From Oryzias latipes (taxonomy: Eukaryota; Chordata; Actinopteri; Beloniformes; Adrianichthyidae), in the NCBI RefSeq assembly GCF_002234675.1, contig NC_019859.2, positions 32,572,934 through 32,636,933 of the forward strand: a DNA stretch of 64,000 bases, given 5' to 3'. Below the pieces are notes generated by a model. The model had not been told where the DNA came from. It saw only the letters and a program-made list of their open reading frames with translations, and ran no database searches. Both the position numbers and the translations under genes were made by a program. This document shows positions 1 to 12,285 of this stretch, one piece after another. Numbering within the stretch: position 1 is the stretch's first letter; the number at the start of each line of letters is the position of its first letter.

Positions 1-496
1 AAGAGTTCAGACAACACCAAGTTAACATTCAATTTAAACTTTTTTAATGCTCCATCTTGAGTTTTTGGACTTCTGCCAGACTTATTCATATCCAGCATGA
101 TAGAACATAAGAACTCCACATCACAACCTGAACTCTCAATTAAGAAAAGAAAGAAAAAAAAACAATTACATTTTAACATTTATAATTAGTTTTTTTGAGC
201 CAAAAGTAACCTTAGTTTTTAAATGATTACGTATGAATGCTACACTATTAGTTAAAATTAAAAAGTAATCTATTTTTTTACAGTCTGTTGGGAGAGAGAT
301 TGACTTAAACTCAGAAAGTAAGTTTGGTAAAGTTCTCAAAATGTCAGATTAAATATCTTTTTATGTTGAATTTTGTCACTAATAGCTGTGAAAAGCATGA
401 AGATTTCTTTTGTGAATAATACAAAGTTGAAGGATGATTTAAACGCTTGAATAAACACTGCTCAAAAAATGAAGGCAACACCGATATAAGTCAATG
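1..496 (-). repeat. 3' flank of the left-edge gene, repeated at the right edge
   Basis: This AT-rich stretch follows the stop codon of the minus-strand exon at 497-715, so it is probably that gene's 3' UTR and flank. About the first 310 bases recur in the same orientation at 63652-64000. The two copies differ by scattered substitutions and an indel of about 33 bases. I see no coding potential here. Confidence 0.6.
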
Positions 497-715
497 TTAC
501 TCCAGGTCAACATCAAAACTGTCCAATTTTCCAGATCTTGCTGCTGCTGCAGTTATTCTCTGAAGCGCTTCATCAACCCTTCTGTTGTCATTAATGATCA
601 GCTTCTTGAGTCTTGGATGAAGAATGGAGGTTTCAGAGAGAACAGCATTATATGCCATTCTGTGGAACTTTCTGTCTATGAGAGGGGATCCACGTATTCT
701 TTCAATCCCATTCAA
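497..715 (-). CDS. Last coding exon of an unrecognised gene (partial)
   Basis: An open frame of 72 codons ends in TAA at 497-499 and reads toward the left edge. The peptide is rich in Arg, Lys and Ala, looks alpha-helical and ends SFDVDLE; it has no membrane segment or motif that I recognise. The upstream side is cut at about 715 by a LINE 3' end, so the splice acceptor is uncertain; an AG beside GAAAG near 703 is one option. The regular amphipathic composition and the duplicated 3' flank argue for a real host exon rather than a chance frame. No function is assigned. The rest of the gene is absent from this window. Confidence 0.45.
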   Translation of the reverse strand: MNGIERIRGSPLIDRKFHRMAYNAVLSETSILHPRLKKLIINDNRRVDEALQRITAAAARSGKLDSFDVDLE

Positions 716-960
716 TTTAATCTGTATAGCCCAAAATCACGATAACAGTCATCCCAATGGGCTTTGTAATGGTAATTTTAAAGTTAACAAAAAAATCAAA
801 AGGATCATAAACGCATAGATGTCAATTGGAAAATACTAACTGAATTAACTAAACAGACTAAACTAAACTGGGCCTCCCTGCCCTTAGATCCTCCTTCTCA
901 GTAAGGAAAAACTACTCTTTCCCTTTAGCTCTTTCCCACTCCCCTCCTGGGGAGTGGGAA
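708..960 (-). mobile_element. LINE 3' end fragment
   Basis: On the minus strand this ends with the GGGCTATACA..AAATTGAATG-type tail also seen at 1780-1860, preceded by the same 3' UTR text (TTCCTTACTG, CCCTGCCC). It is a 5'-truncated non-LTR retrotransposon end that abuts the host exon at 497-715. Confidence 0.7.
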
Positions 961-1109
961 AGAGCGACAGTACATGAATCACACTGCAACAAACAGATGC
1001 ATGGAGAACTAAATGATAAATAAATGATCAAGAATGGAGGACAGAAGGAGAGTAGAAGTAGATGAGAATAGAGGACATAACCCCAGTGCACCATAGTTTC
1101 CCCAGCTAC

Positions 1110-1440
1110 AAACTTCTAGCAGCCTACTAACAACTTTATTGTTATTGTTAAATTTAATTTAAACAAATTAACAGTAAGGTGAATAATCTCTGAACACTAG
1201 CTAGTCTGACAATAAGCCCGTCCAAAGAGGAATGTTTTAAGCCTAACTTTGAATTTCGAAACTGTGTGGACCTCTCTTGAATGAACTGGGAGTTTATTCC
1301 ATAAAACAGGCGCTAAGTGGCTAAAGGCTCTACCTAAAACTGTACTTTTACTAGGAACCACAAGCAGTCCTGCATTTTGGGAGCGAAGTGTTCTGTTTGG
1401 GTTCTGTTCTGTTTACCGGTGCATTTATTAAGAAGAACAG
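1110..1440 (-). mobile_element. LINE reverse transcriptase C-terminal remnant
   Basis: Conceptual minus-strand translation gives a degraded version of the fish LINE C-terminus, of the type 'F.N.LP..L R....F K..LKT.LF'. It carries stops and shifts. It belongs to the same broad group as the insert at 1780-2531. Bases 1440-1640 are AT-rich with nothing recognisable. Confidence 0.5.
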
Positions 1441-1779
1441 CTCAATAATGATAGTTAAAAGTTGAGTTGTAAATAGCTGTTTTTTTGTTTTGTTTTGTAT
1501 TTTATTTTTATTCATTTTTGATAGGAAAGAAATTGTTTTTTATTATTGTCATTGTTTAAATGTATTGATTTAAATGTTAACTGAGATTGACCTTTTTACC
1601 TCTTTAGAAACAGCTCTGTGTTTTTTCATCTGCTTCTCATCCCCAGCTATGATGAGGGGGTTTTACGACACACTGTCCTTAGCTGATATGGAATGCTGTT
1701 TCATCTGCATTCCTAGTGAGGAGCATGACATGTTTCTGTCAAGCTGTTACTGCGGCAAATGGGTGAAATACCCGCTATT

Positions 1780-2531
1780 CAATTCAATTCAATTCAATTT
1801 TATTTGTATAGCCCAAATTCACAACAACAGTAGTCTCAATGGGCTTTCGTATCGGTGATTGAAAATGTTAAACATAAAATCAAAAGGATCATGAATACAT
1901 AGAATTCAATAGGAAAATGTTAAATTGAACTAACAAACTGACTAAGCTATACTGGCATCCCTGCCCTTAGACCCCTCTTCGCAGTAAGGAAAAACTCCTA
2001 AAAAAAACGGATTCCAGAAAAAACGAAGAAACCTCAGGGGTGTCCACATGAAGGAGGGATCCTCCCCCAGGACGGACAGGCGATTTACCAGAACTCATAG
2101 AGAAGAATGGAGCAAAACTAACACAGGAGTGATGTGATCTCTTCTGCTAGTTCCTGCTAACAATCTGAACAAGCTGGAGACTTCTTAAGGAACTCTTAGG
2201 ACACGCTGCTAACAAGGAGTTACAGTAATCCAGTCTAGACGTAACAAATGCATGGATGAGTTTTTCAGCATCACTCCTAGAAAGCATATTTCTGATCTTA
2301 GCAATATTCCGCAGGTGAAAAAAGGCAGTTCTACACGCCTGAGATATGTGAGCCTTAAATGATGAATCCTGGTCAATAAAACCCCAAGGTTTCTAACTGT
2401 GGAATTAGGGGCTATACTTATGCCATCTATGGAGACTATCTGAGCAGACAGAGCATCTCTGAGGTTTTTAGGACCAAGTATAATGACCTCAGTTTTTTCT
2501 GGGTTCAAGAGGAGGTAATTAATTGTCATCA
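1780..2531 (-). mobile_element. 5'-truncated LINE (L2/Rex1-like) inserted upstream of lectin A
   Basis: The minus strand carries a reverse transcriptase segment (frame 2532-2209, containing LNPEKTEVIILGP and STVRNLGVLL), then a 3' UTR, and ends in a repeated GAATT tail at 1780-1800. Such LINEs copy themselves by target-primed reverse transcription. The homologous flank of lectin D near 39217 reads through without this element (GCTATTGAAAAGG), so the insertion point is defined. The clade is inferred from the tail and RT style only. Confidence 0.8.
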
Positions 2532-4000
2532 ATTGAAAAGGCCTTTCTATTTTTTGGTGCTACCTTTTTTATTGTCTTAATTTTTGAAGGAATAAATATT
2601 AAAATAATGAATGTAGTTTTCTTTTCATTTATTATTAGTGATATCAAAGGGAACTTTTACATATTTCCTCAGATGTCAGTCCAAATAGGAACAGCACTGA
2701 TGTAAATAACAACATCCATAAGTTTATGTAAGTAGTGTGATTCCTGATGACTGTGATTCAAGCTCAGGAGCAAATTCCCTAAATGATTGTTAAAACATCT
2801 CAGCTACAAGTCATAATGAAGAACGGACACACATAAATTAAAGAAACACAATGCAAAGTCAATAAAAACGGTGATGATTCTGTTTGTTCTAATGTGTTAC
2901 TAAATATTTGCCTGTGCCAGAAAGAAGAACACGTGTGTGTTTGTTGAGTTTTCTGTTACATCTCCTGACTTCTAGGAAATTATGAGTCGGTAACTCACAG
3001 TTAGAGAAAAGCAGCGGATCATTTTTTAGAGAAGTCTAACATTTCCTTCAATTTTATATTTTTAAAGCATAAAAATATCTAAACATTTACCATAAATACA
3101 TGACAGGTTCTATTAAGTATTTATTTAGATTTTTTTTAAAAAGGAATTTAAATCTTAAATTTCCTCTTCTTCTGGCAAAGACTTATCATGACACTGGAGG
3201 GACCCATTGCTTTGACCAGAAGCAGAAGAAAACATTAGAAGTCAATTGAAAAGCCCCAGAAGATGACAGCAGAGAATCATGGAGGAACCAAAAGAAACGG
3301 AGATCTCCAGCTTGGACCTGGAACCGTGTTGTCAGAGACTGAAGAGAAAAGATCCCAAAAGCTAAATGTCAAGCAGGAAAGAAAATAAACCTGACTAAAG
3401 TCAAAAAGTGGAACTCTCAAAGCTTTTTAACTGTTCAGGCCACAAATGTCTTTTTGAGTTTGCTTGCTTCTTGTTCTCTAATTGCTGCCCTGATAAACTT
3501 AACTCTTTGATTTGATAACAGCTGTTAGAGGATTTTACATTTTTCTTATTTTCATTTCAATAGATGATTCCACTACGATTCAGGGCAGATCTGAAGATAA
3601 AAAGGGTCAACCTGGTATTACAACGGTGTTTGTAATAAAGTGATAGATGAGTGTCTTTAACACAACATGTGTCTTTATTGCAGCATTGGTCTGCACTGTT
3701 TACTTTCTTAATCCAGAGTCATAACTAATATTTAATCATTTGTGTGCTTCCTTGTGGAGTTTTGTGTCAGAATACTTGAGGATATTTCTGTTTTATGTAC
3801 TTAGGTTGGGCGTTTTTCCACCATAAACGGTAATATGATCATCAGGATGTACTGTATTATAAACTGGCTTCTATGACTTGAGGTCATTATAATTTGTTCT
3901 GCTTTTTGCTTCATTTTAGGATCCGGGTTCAGTCTTTTGGAAGAAAGCCGAAGCTAAACAAAGGGGTTAGACACATGTTTGTGCGTATGCTGATGATGCC
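2532..4000 (+). repeat. Upstream flank of lectin A, shared with copies C and D
   Basis: This noncoding block matches 39220-40420 (direct, upstream of D) and about 32918-31750 (inverted, upstream of C). It includes an AACACGTGTGTGTTTG stretch near 2929. It marks the ancestral duplication unit of the lectin gene. No gene is seen inside it; the frame on the minus strand at 3929-4375 lies over the lectin promoter and exon 1 and has no recognisable features. Confidence 0.75.
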
Positions 4001-4020
4001 ATCCTTTTTGTTCAGGTTTT

Positions 4021-4030
4021 GCATAAATAA
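4021..4030 (+). promoter_or_regulatory. TATA-like box of lectin A
   Basis: GCATAAATAA lies about 80 bases before the ATG at 4110. It sits in a block conserved in copies B (14715), C (31741, minus) and E (51204), from GGGTTAGACACATG through the box to AAGGCCCCATGATG. Confidence 0.6.
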
Positions 4031-4493
4031 GGCCCCATGATGAGCTCCCTCTGCACTCTTTCTTGGTGTTTGTTGCTTTGTATGTAGCAGCAGGTGAACA
4101 TCTGGGACCATGACTTCACCACGATGGATGATCCTCGTCTGCTTTTCCCTGATCTCAGGTACCACACAGCTGTTCATGGAGTCATTGTTTCTCCTTAGTT
4201 GAAGAAAATAATGAAAATATTGATGAACATTTACAGTTGGGAGGTGTTGTAACTTTTGTAAACGTGAACTATTGAAACCTGAATTTAGGTTGATTTCCAT
4301 GATTCTATTATAAGTTCTTTTTAAAGATATTAAGTTTCTTTGTTTATGTATTAATGATGTTACATCTGCAATCACCTTCCTTTAGAGTTCACTAACTTCT
4401 TGTTTTGGCTTCTTATTTTTTGGGACAGGAGAGAGTTTGACAACAACTAAACCATCCATAAGTGAGTGTACCTGAAATAATGCTGGTCTGAAT

Positions 4494-6325
4494 CCCTACA
4501 AATAACTGGGGGGTTGTGTTTAATAACAAGCTGGACTAGGGGACATCACTGTGAGTAATCAGGAGATGTCCCCTTAATGCCCTACCCGCCAATTTTAACT
4601 GCACCCCCCTTAGTACACACACCCCTCCCCCCTCAATATATACATCCCAACATAAACACACACACATGCACACACACACCCTCTTAAACACACATACACG
4701 CACACACATTTTGCAAGGAAGGTGGGACCTAGGACCATCTGTCCCCTGCCTCTTCCCTGGTGGGGGGTACGGGCCCCTTTGCAACGGCGGCCGTGTCCCC
4801 GGGGTGCCGGCTTCCTGGGCCCGGCGGTGCTCTCTCCGCGCGGTGGGGGGGTTCACATTACATCTGAGCCGGGGGGTGTTGGTGTCCCTGGGGGGTGGGT
4901 TCTGGTCCTTGCTCCTGAGCGCTGGGCCCCGCCAAATTTCCAACTGTGGCCGAGCCTGGTCGGGCCATATTTACAACACCCCTTGTGGGCCCTCTTTTTT
5001 CCCCGGGGTTCCCCCCTCCTGGGCGGGGGCGGCGGGCCCCTGCCTTGCTCCTCCCTGGACCAACCGTGGACCGGGCGGATGGCTGCCTGGAGTGCGGAGC
5101 GGGTCTCCCTTGGGGGGTCCTGGCTCGTACCTGGGGTTGGGGCGGGGGGATGCCCAGAACTCCTGGGTGGTGGTGGGGTGCTCGTCTGGGGCTGTGGGCG
5201 TCCCTCTCCGGTGGGGCCCTGCGTTGGGTTCTCCCGGCGCGGCGGGGGGGCTGTTCTCCTGGTTGGGCTGGGGCGGCCCTCTCTTTCCCTCCGTGCCTCC
5301 CTGCTCTCTGGCTCTGGGGGCCTTGCGGCGGTCCTGCTGGCCCTGGCCTGGGTGGCGGGCTTGGTCGCCCGGGCGGCGGTTGTTTCCTGCCGGTTTCCGT
5401 GTGGCGTGGGGGGGATTCCGGCTGCCGCTGCTGCTGCGGTGGGGGTCTTGGGGTGGGGATGGCTGGGCGCTCTCCCTCCTTCTTTACACATTCCACCATC
5501 CATTTTAGAAGAACATGAGCACTCACCTGAGCACGGGTGTTGGCTCACCTTTGCACTGGCGGTTTGCGTGACTGAATGACTGAAATGTTTCACACTAGTT
5601 GGTTTTAAGGCATAAGTATGCGTGTGAGCACTATCTGTTTTGTGTACATGTCGACAGATGGACATTTTTGCAGCTAGCAGGTGTGTTTGACACTTGGGTG
5701 TGTGTGTGGACAGGCTCCGCCCTTTTTGCACTGCATTTGAGCCTTACCATGGTGATTAACAACCAGTAAACTTGTTGCTTTATGCTGCTTCATGGTCTTA
5801 TCCCCCTTCCCCTCCTACTATCACCCTCCTTCCCCCCCTCTCTCTAACGTCCCTCTCTCTTCTTCCCCTCTTTCCTTTTCCGTCCGGTCCAACACCAAAG
5901 ATCTTCAAACATGTTTGAAATTAATAAAGTTTGGCCTCAATTACAAAAGGGGTTTATTCAGACATACCTTTGGTTTGTCTGAAGATTAATAACCCCTCTT
6001 GTTAAAGTAAAATATGTCCAACACAAGAGGCCCTCAGCTCTCATCTGTTTGCCCAGCTGTTGGACAGGACAAGGTTAAAAAAAAAAAAAAATAAAAAAAA
6101 AAAAAATAAAAAAAAATAACAAGCTGGACTGGACCACCAATACAGACCACCTTTACAAGAAGAGCCAGTCCAGGCTGCACTTCCTCTGTAGGCTGTGCTC
6201 ATTTAACATCTGCTCCAAACTGCTGAACATGTTTTATCAGTCTGTGGTAGCGAGTGCCCTCCTCTATGCAGCAGTGTGCTGGTGCAGCACCAGTAAGAAG
6301 AACATCTCCCAGTTTCTTTTTTTTC
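4494..6325 (+). mobile_element. LINE reverse transcriptase fragment, split by a second LINE
   Basis: In intron 2 of lectin A, 4494-4537 joined to 6131-6305 translates on the plus strand as the end of a non-LTR reverse transcriptase: FNNKLDW, then LYKKSQSRLHFL, then SVVASALLYAAVCW. The halves are separated by the element at 4538-6114. Copy C lacks this sequence at the same intron position, so it entered copy A after the duplication. Confidence 0.7.
4538..6114 (+). mobile_element. GC-rich non-LTR retrotransposon 3' end with 16-bp target duplication
   Basis: The element is flanked by AATAACAAGCTGGACT at 4522-4537 and 6115-6130 and ends in an interrupted poly-A (6076-6116), as expected of a LINE or a LINE-mobilised sequence. 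It opens with a CA-rich stretch (4655-4710), then a very GC-rich part (4730-5480), then an AT-richer tail. Related 3' ends lie at about 28280-29212 (plus) and 37436-37613 (minus). The long open frames in the GC-rich part exist on both strands and have Gly/Pro/Ala-rich low-complexity products, so I do not call them genes. The L1/Tx1 type is only a guess. Confidence 0.75.
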
Positions 6326-7723
6326 ACCGCATCCACAGATGTCATAAATGATGTTTTATTGATGATTCTATAGCTAGAAGGTTCAAATCTGGCAAAAGCA
6401 ATAACTGAAGCACTTTTCTGAAGAACCAAACTGTCTCCACTAAGAAGGTTACACACAGAGTCTGGCTTTATAGTTTATATGTATGAATTTGCAAAACTAC
6501 AACTCACAAAAAATGACTTTTAAAGATTGTTTTCCTGTTTTCTGAGCTTTAGTTTAAGAAAATCCCTAAATTCTAGTTTGTTATAACTACGTTCAACAAA
6601 CAAATCATTTCTTTAAGCTGTTATGTTAGCTGTAGTTTAGATGAAGAATGACGCTGTGCTTTAGAGCTTATTCATATTTTATTTTCTACAGCTGTGGCAC
6701 CAAGTTCTCTGGCTGCAATCATTGCTGGGATGAGCAAACCAATTGCTGGTAAGTTAGAAGATTTTTGTATTTGGCTTTCTATAATTGTTTACGTGATTAT
6801 TATTAAATCCTTTTTTATTAAGTCACAAAACACCAAATCATTATGATCCCATAATTATTTTAGTTTTAAGTGTGCTTTGTTTTAAAACTATTCATTGTTT
6901 GTAATAAATGATACAGCTTTTTCCATATTTTTTGTGTGAATTTCATGGTAAGTCGTAATAGTTTCTATATTTTTCATTTCATATTTTTAACACAATATTA
7001 AATTGTTTTGAAATAAATATTTCAACATAAAGTGAAAAAGCTGGAAATGTTAATACAGAAAGAATGAAGCAGAAAATCTGACTAAAAAGAAAATGAAGAC
7101 TTCATTGTTATTATTAATAATGTAATTTTTTTTCAGATCTGAATGCCAGCTACAACAAACTCTTGGCTCAAAAAAGGGGATCTCATGTCCCTGCAGTGAG
7201 TACAAATAAGAAATTTTAATTAAATGTGATCAATTTTACTGTAAGAATAAGATCTGCTTTATTAAAAAAAAAAGAAAGAAAAAAACAACTGGCTGGTCTT
7301 TTTTCAGACGCTTCTTTGATCCAAGCTTGTAACAACCAAAGAAATCTTCTGAAACGACGACTGATTTCATGTGGTAAGTAAGAAAAAATAACTACTTTTT
7401 AATTTAGCCAAGTTATTGATGTTGATGGTTTGCTTTACTGAACAAATAAGAACAATCTTCAGATCCAAGCTGTAAAAAAAATAAGAAATACACATAAATT
7501 TATGTTGATTAGTTAATGATCAAACAAACATGTCAGATTAATTTTTTAAGAATAACCCAAAAAAACACTTATTCTAATGTAACATTTGGTTATTACTAAC
7601 GAAAGACAAGACTTTTTATTTTAGACCATTTTCATACAAACAAAAGAAGAATAAATCTTTTTCATTTTGCTTTCACACAAAACATCCTCCTATCAAAAAC
7701 TAAAAGAAATAAACGTTCCATCT

Positions 7724-7850
7724 ATTCATTCATTTTCTTAACCAGCTGTAGGTCTTTCGAGGTCACGGGGTCACAGAGGTGATCCCGGATACTGTTGGGT
7801 AAAGGCAGAGTCCCGCCTTGAGAGGTCGCCGCTCTGCTGCTGGGCCAAAA
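7724..7850 (+). repeat. Short dispersed repeat in intron 5 of lectin A
   Basis: ATTCATTCATTTTCTTAACC followed by GGTCACGGGGTCACAGAGGTGATCCCGG resembles the common fish repeat 3' end that reads 'TTCCGCTTGTCC..GGGTCGCGGGGG..GGAGCCTATCCC'. The last part (GAGTCCCGCCTTGAGAGG) is also in copy D at 42344, but the beginning is deleted there. Confidence 0.45.
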
Positions 7851-8435
7851 CTAAATATTCCTTTTTTAGATTTTTGTTTTGTGTCTTAGCAGGAGCTTAA
7901 ATCATGCAACAACTGTAAAACATGTCACCACTTTAAACACTTAAACTACTAAACCAAATAGCATATTGAAAAAAACATTTATAGTGTGTTACTTATCCAA
8001 ACAAGAAGCAAAAGAAGCAAAACTGTCATTGCTTTTTACGCTGTATTGATGTGATAAAAAGAAAAGGCAAAATTGCGTTGCAGGCATCAGGGAAGTGAAA
8101 TAAATGATTCTTTAAAGAACTGCTGATTCAACATTTCCCTGTAAATGCAGTTCAAACATGTGGACCAACTACTACAGCCAAGAAAGAAAGGCTGTTTATT
8201 GCAGATTTTGGCAGAGCAAACATCTCTTATGACCAGTTTTTGTACAATTCTTCATTTACCCTTTGTTGTTCTTAAAGGTCTTCTTTCAGAATAAAAACTT
8301 TATTTATAATTGTAAAAGAAAACTTTTTATTTTTCCTACAGATTTACAGCTGAGCTCAGCGAATGCCCAGAGAAGCTCACTGCAGCAAGAAGTGACTGTC
8401 CTCAGTAAGTGTGAGAAAGTCAGGATCCTCTGTTG

Positions 8436-11235
8436 CTTTAAATCAAATCAAATCAAATAAAACGTTATTTATATACCATTTTTCTTATGAAAGTGTAGAG
8501 GAGGATTAAACAAATTAATCCCATAAATGATCAATATTATTATTAATATTGATATTACAAAGTTACTAAAAGGAATATGTTTGAATAAGTCTAGAAGATG
8601 ACACAGATTTAACCAGAAGGAAATGGGTTAAGTGTAAATAACAAGGTTATTGTTGTTTATTGAATGATGTTGATTATGGGTTTACTGTAAATAACAATGT
8701 TATTGTTGTTTATTGATTTGTTTTGGATTATGTAACCTCATCAGCGTCAGTTCACAGGACTATATCTTATTTTGAAGAAATGCGGAGTGTTCTGTGGAGT
8801 GTTCTTTGGTTTTGATTGGACTAAGCTGATTGGCTGAGGAGAGGATCGAAGAAAAAAGAGAGAAAAAAGAAAAAAGGTCTGGACGTGGAAGCACGCGGGG
8901 AGGTGGAGAAGAAGACGGGAAAAAAGAAACTTTCTGCAGGCCAAAGTCAGTAGGAAAACTTGAGAGTGGTTTCCCGTGACAGAAAAGGTGACGGAAAGTT
9001 TCCCGTTTTGGAGTTTCTCACTTGAGCGTGAACCGGAGTCCACGGAGCGGAGCTGCAGCGCTGAGGACGTTGGATTTTCCCCGCGACGGACGACAGGTGC
9101 TGTGGAAGGGCGGAGCAACGGCTAAAGCTGCACGGAGAACGCAGGAAGGCTTTGCACGGAAGGCTAAGGAAGTCGGTGATTTTTTTTTCAGGCCTGCAAC
9201 AAGGTTTTTTCCCCCGGGGGTAATAACTGACTGTGTGAATGAGTGAGTGAGTATGGGCCCAGTTTGTTATTTTTCATGACGTGGTGAAGTATTGCAATAT
9301 CTGTGTTTGAAACAAACTTTTGAAACGAACTTTTAAAACCAGTTTATGAATGTTCAGTTAAGTTGTGAAATTTACATTTACTCAAGGTTCATATATTTTT
9401 TTCCCGTTTAAGAGGAAGAGTATAAAAACCAGATATATTGACCAATATTTTTGTTTGTTTTGAGGGTCAACTCTTTATTTTATTAAACCTGAAACTGTGT
9501 TCAGTTTAAATGGTTGTCTGGTGTCATACTTTTTCGGAAGACGTACTTGTCTACTGTGAGTTCTGTGACGTTGTAACTCTTTAGATTTAAATAGGTAACC
9601 CGATTGGGAGCTACCATAGCTCAACGAACCCAATCCCCCCATCACGACTCCGTAGGTTACCATTTTGTTAAAGTATTGCTGAGTGATGGGGCTACAAAAG
9701 CATAACACAAAGGGATTTAGATTAAAACAAAAATAAAATAAATAATATAAGAACGAATATTAAAAGAGCCCCCTCCCTACACACAACCCCCCACTTCTCA
9801 CACCTCCCTACTCCTAACTGGTGGGGAAAGACAATGAGAAAATAGTCTGAGCACGAAAACAGAATGTTTGTTATTGGAAATGCTAATAATAGTTGGAACC
9901 TCCCTCTCTGTGAACAGCTGCAGCCAATTGCAGCATCACATGCGAGGACCGCTCCACCACAGCTAAGTGGTGATGCAGGCCCCCATGTAGAGCTGCCCAG
10001 AGGTAGAGGTTCCAGCTGAGGAAGCACTGGAGATAAAAATGAAAATAAAAATGAGAATTAAAGAGTAAACATACAGATAAAGGGAATAAACCAATAAACA
10101 ATAAAACATTGAAATAAGGTCAATTAAAATAAATCATTGATTACCTAAATTTCACAAAACAAGATAAAATGCATAAATTCAATAATAAAAGTAGTCAAAA
10201 TAGCTAAAAGTCAGGTTAAAAATATGTGTTCTGAGCTTTTTCTCAAAAGTATTAATGCTATCCGCAGCACTATGCCGTCTGTTCCACAAACGGGGCCATA
10301 ATGTTAAAAAGCAGCCTCTCTGTAGGTTTTGGTTTCTACCGGTTTAATGGTTAATACAGTAGACCACAGCCAGAGGATCACAGGTTCCGATAGGGGTTCA
10401 TATTTTAATAAAAGATCTGATAAATAAGAAGGCGCCAGACCGTTAAGACATTTAAAAATGGTTAAAAGTATCTTAAAATCAATCCTGAAGCATATCAGAG
10501 GGGCCAATGTATCAGGTGCAGCTCAGGCGTACACAATGGTGGAGTCAGGGAGTGGCAGAATCAGAGTCTTTAATATAAGTTCAGGAGGCCATCCAAAAAA
10601 AAAAAAAGGAATAAATCAGGAACAAAAGCTCTAAGAACTCTGGAGAGAAGGCGATTGCTCACAGTGAAAGAAAGACAATCTGGCAGCGGCTCGAAAAGAA
10701 GCCACTGCTTATATAGAGAAGACAATGAGGCACAGCTGGAACACATTAGGGAGGAGGCAGATCACACAGCAGGAACTGGAAATGAAGACAGGGAGAAGAC
10801 AGGACTACAGAATAAAACAGGAAGTGACAGCCATAGGGCTAGCTAGTCCTGACACAATGCAGGGATTGGTCTTGGTGAGAACTGGTGCAGCAGAGTTCTG
10901 GAGGAGCTGAAGGTTCTTAATGTTAGTTTTTGGAAGACTAGCAAGCAGGGCGTTACAATAATCAATTTCAATCAAGATAAAAGCATGCATTCATATCTCC
11001 ATATTAGCAAGAGAGAGTAGTGGGTGGACACCAGCTAAATATCTAAGATTATAAAAAACATTTCTAACCACCTTTTTCAAAGGTGATAAAAGTTAGTTTA
11101 GAGTAGAAAATAACGTCCAGGTTTTGTGACTGTTTCTGAATGCCTTAATGAAAGTTCTTTTAGTTTCAAAAACTGTTTCTCTCTCTTAGCTTCAGGATCA
11201 ATAACTAAAATTTCAGTTTTGTCCTGGTTCTTGTA
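8436..11235 (-). mobile_element. LINE in intron 6 of lectin A (older insertion, shared with D)
   Basis: The minus strand carries reverse transcriptase C-terminal pieces: LLTIFKCLNGLAPSYLSDLL (about 10480-10420) and EIDYCNALLASLP (about 10970-10930), then a long 3' UTR and a (GATTT)n tail at 8436-8459. The equivalent insertion is in copy D at 42877-44185, at the same intron position, so it predates the A/D duplication. The element is full of stops. Its 3' end is split by the solo LTR at 8494-9696. Confidence 0.8.
8494..9696 (+). mobile_element. Solo LTR (1203 bp) with 4-bp target duplication
   Basis: The sequence starts TGTAGAGGAG and ends GGGGCTACA (TGTAG..CTACA terminal inverted repeat) and is flanked by AAAG at 8490-8493 and 9697-9700. 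Copy D has the uninterrupted site TTATGAAAGCATAACAC at about 42922. TATAAAAACC lies at 9421 and a TTTATTAAACC stretch follows at about 9477. No internal region or second LTR is present, so it arose by LTR-LTR recombination. A 4-bp duplication fits gypsy, BEL or retroviral types. Strand is set from the TATA order and is uncertain. Confidence 0.85.
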
Positions 11236-12092
11236 AAAAAACAAATCTTTCTATTTTTCCCACAGCTTAGCTCAGCAAATGCTCAGAGAAGCTCACTGCA
11301 GCAACAAGTGACTGACCTCAGTAAGTGTAAGAAAGTCAGGATCCTTTGTTGATTGAATTTTTAGATTTTGGCACAAACAGTAAAATAAATTAACAAATAA
11401 TTGATCTAGGTAATGCACGGATTATTTAAAAGCTGTGAAAAATGTTGTTTCTTCGATTGTCTTAAAAAACTTTATTTATTTTATTTTTTTAACTCCACAG
11501 GTTCCCAGTTGACTTCTGTGACTAAACAGAGAGACGCATTACAGAGTAAGATAAATGTTTTTAGTAAGTGGAAGACAGTCGGTGAAAAAAGCCATTGAAA
11601 ATGTTTAACTCCTTTTCAGTTTTGCTTTTTAAACATTTTAATTTGAAAATAATTTGCAGAAAAATGTTCCAATGGTTTATAGCAAAGAGCAAAGACCGTC
11701 TCACAAAGTTTATAGTTCACAAAGTTTGATCACTGACATGCAAACACTTTTCATTTGTTTTGGTTCAGAAGGTTTATGTGTGCACAGAATTATAAATGAA
11801 ACAATTACGATATCTGATCTCAACATCTGAAACTTCTGCTTATCTATCATTAGTTCAATGAGCCTTTCCTGAATAATGTAGAATCAAGATTTTCTTGGGA
11901 GACATTAATCCCAGCTGTTATGTTTTCAAAAAGTCTTCCTACAAGGAGAGAAAGTCTAAAATACAATAACATGGCCGCTTACCTAGTTCCCCATTGTTGT
12001 TTTATTTACCATGTTTTGGCCTCATCAATTCGCCACCTTATTGGTTTGGCAGGTTAAATTAAAAGTGACTTTCTGAACATCTGTCTTTAGAG

Positions 12093-12285
12093 CAGTGTTT
12101 CCTAATCCTGGTCCTCGTGGAACACTGTCCTGCATGTTTTCCATGTTGCCCTCCTTATGCACGCCATATGCAGCTCATTAGCAGAAGCCTGACAATGACA
12201 GTCATCTAAGGAAGTTGTATTTGATAAGGGTTGGATTTAAAAAAGCAGAACAATGATCCCCAAGGACCAGGGTTGGGAAACATTG
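12093..12285. mobile_element. Nonautonomous hAT-like MITE (193 bp)
   Basis: Terminal inverted repeats CAGTGTTTCCTAATCCTGGT and, on the other strand, CAATGTTTCCCAACCCTGGT are flanked by CTTTAGAG (12085-12092) and TTTTAGAG (12286-12293), an 8-bp duplication with one mismatch. Relatives sit at equivalent positions in copy C (about 27145-27445, minus, with a LINE tail inside) and copy D (45370-45483, one end deleted), so it predates those duplications. Confidence 0.8.

Noticed and set aside
4666-5731. Several open frames of 190-292 codons on both strands
   Set aside because: They lie in the GC-rich part of a retrotransposon, overlap one another in four frames and encode Gly/Pro/Ala/Trp-rich low-complexity peptides. 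A high GC content lowers stop frequency. No domain is visible and the related copy at 28280-28650 does not keep them.
8747-9246. Open frames of 123 and 74 codons
   Set aside because: They fall inside the solo LTR 8494-9696 and have no recognisable domain.
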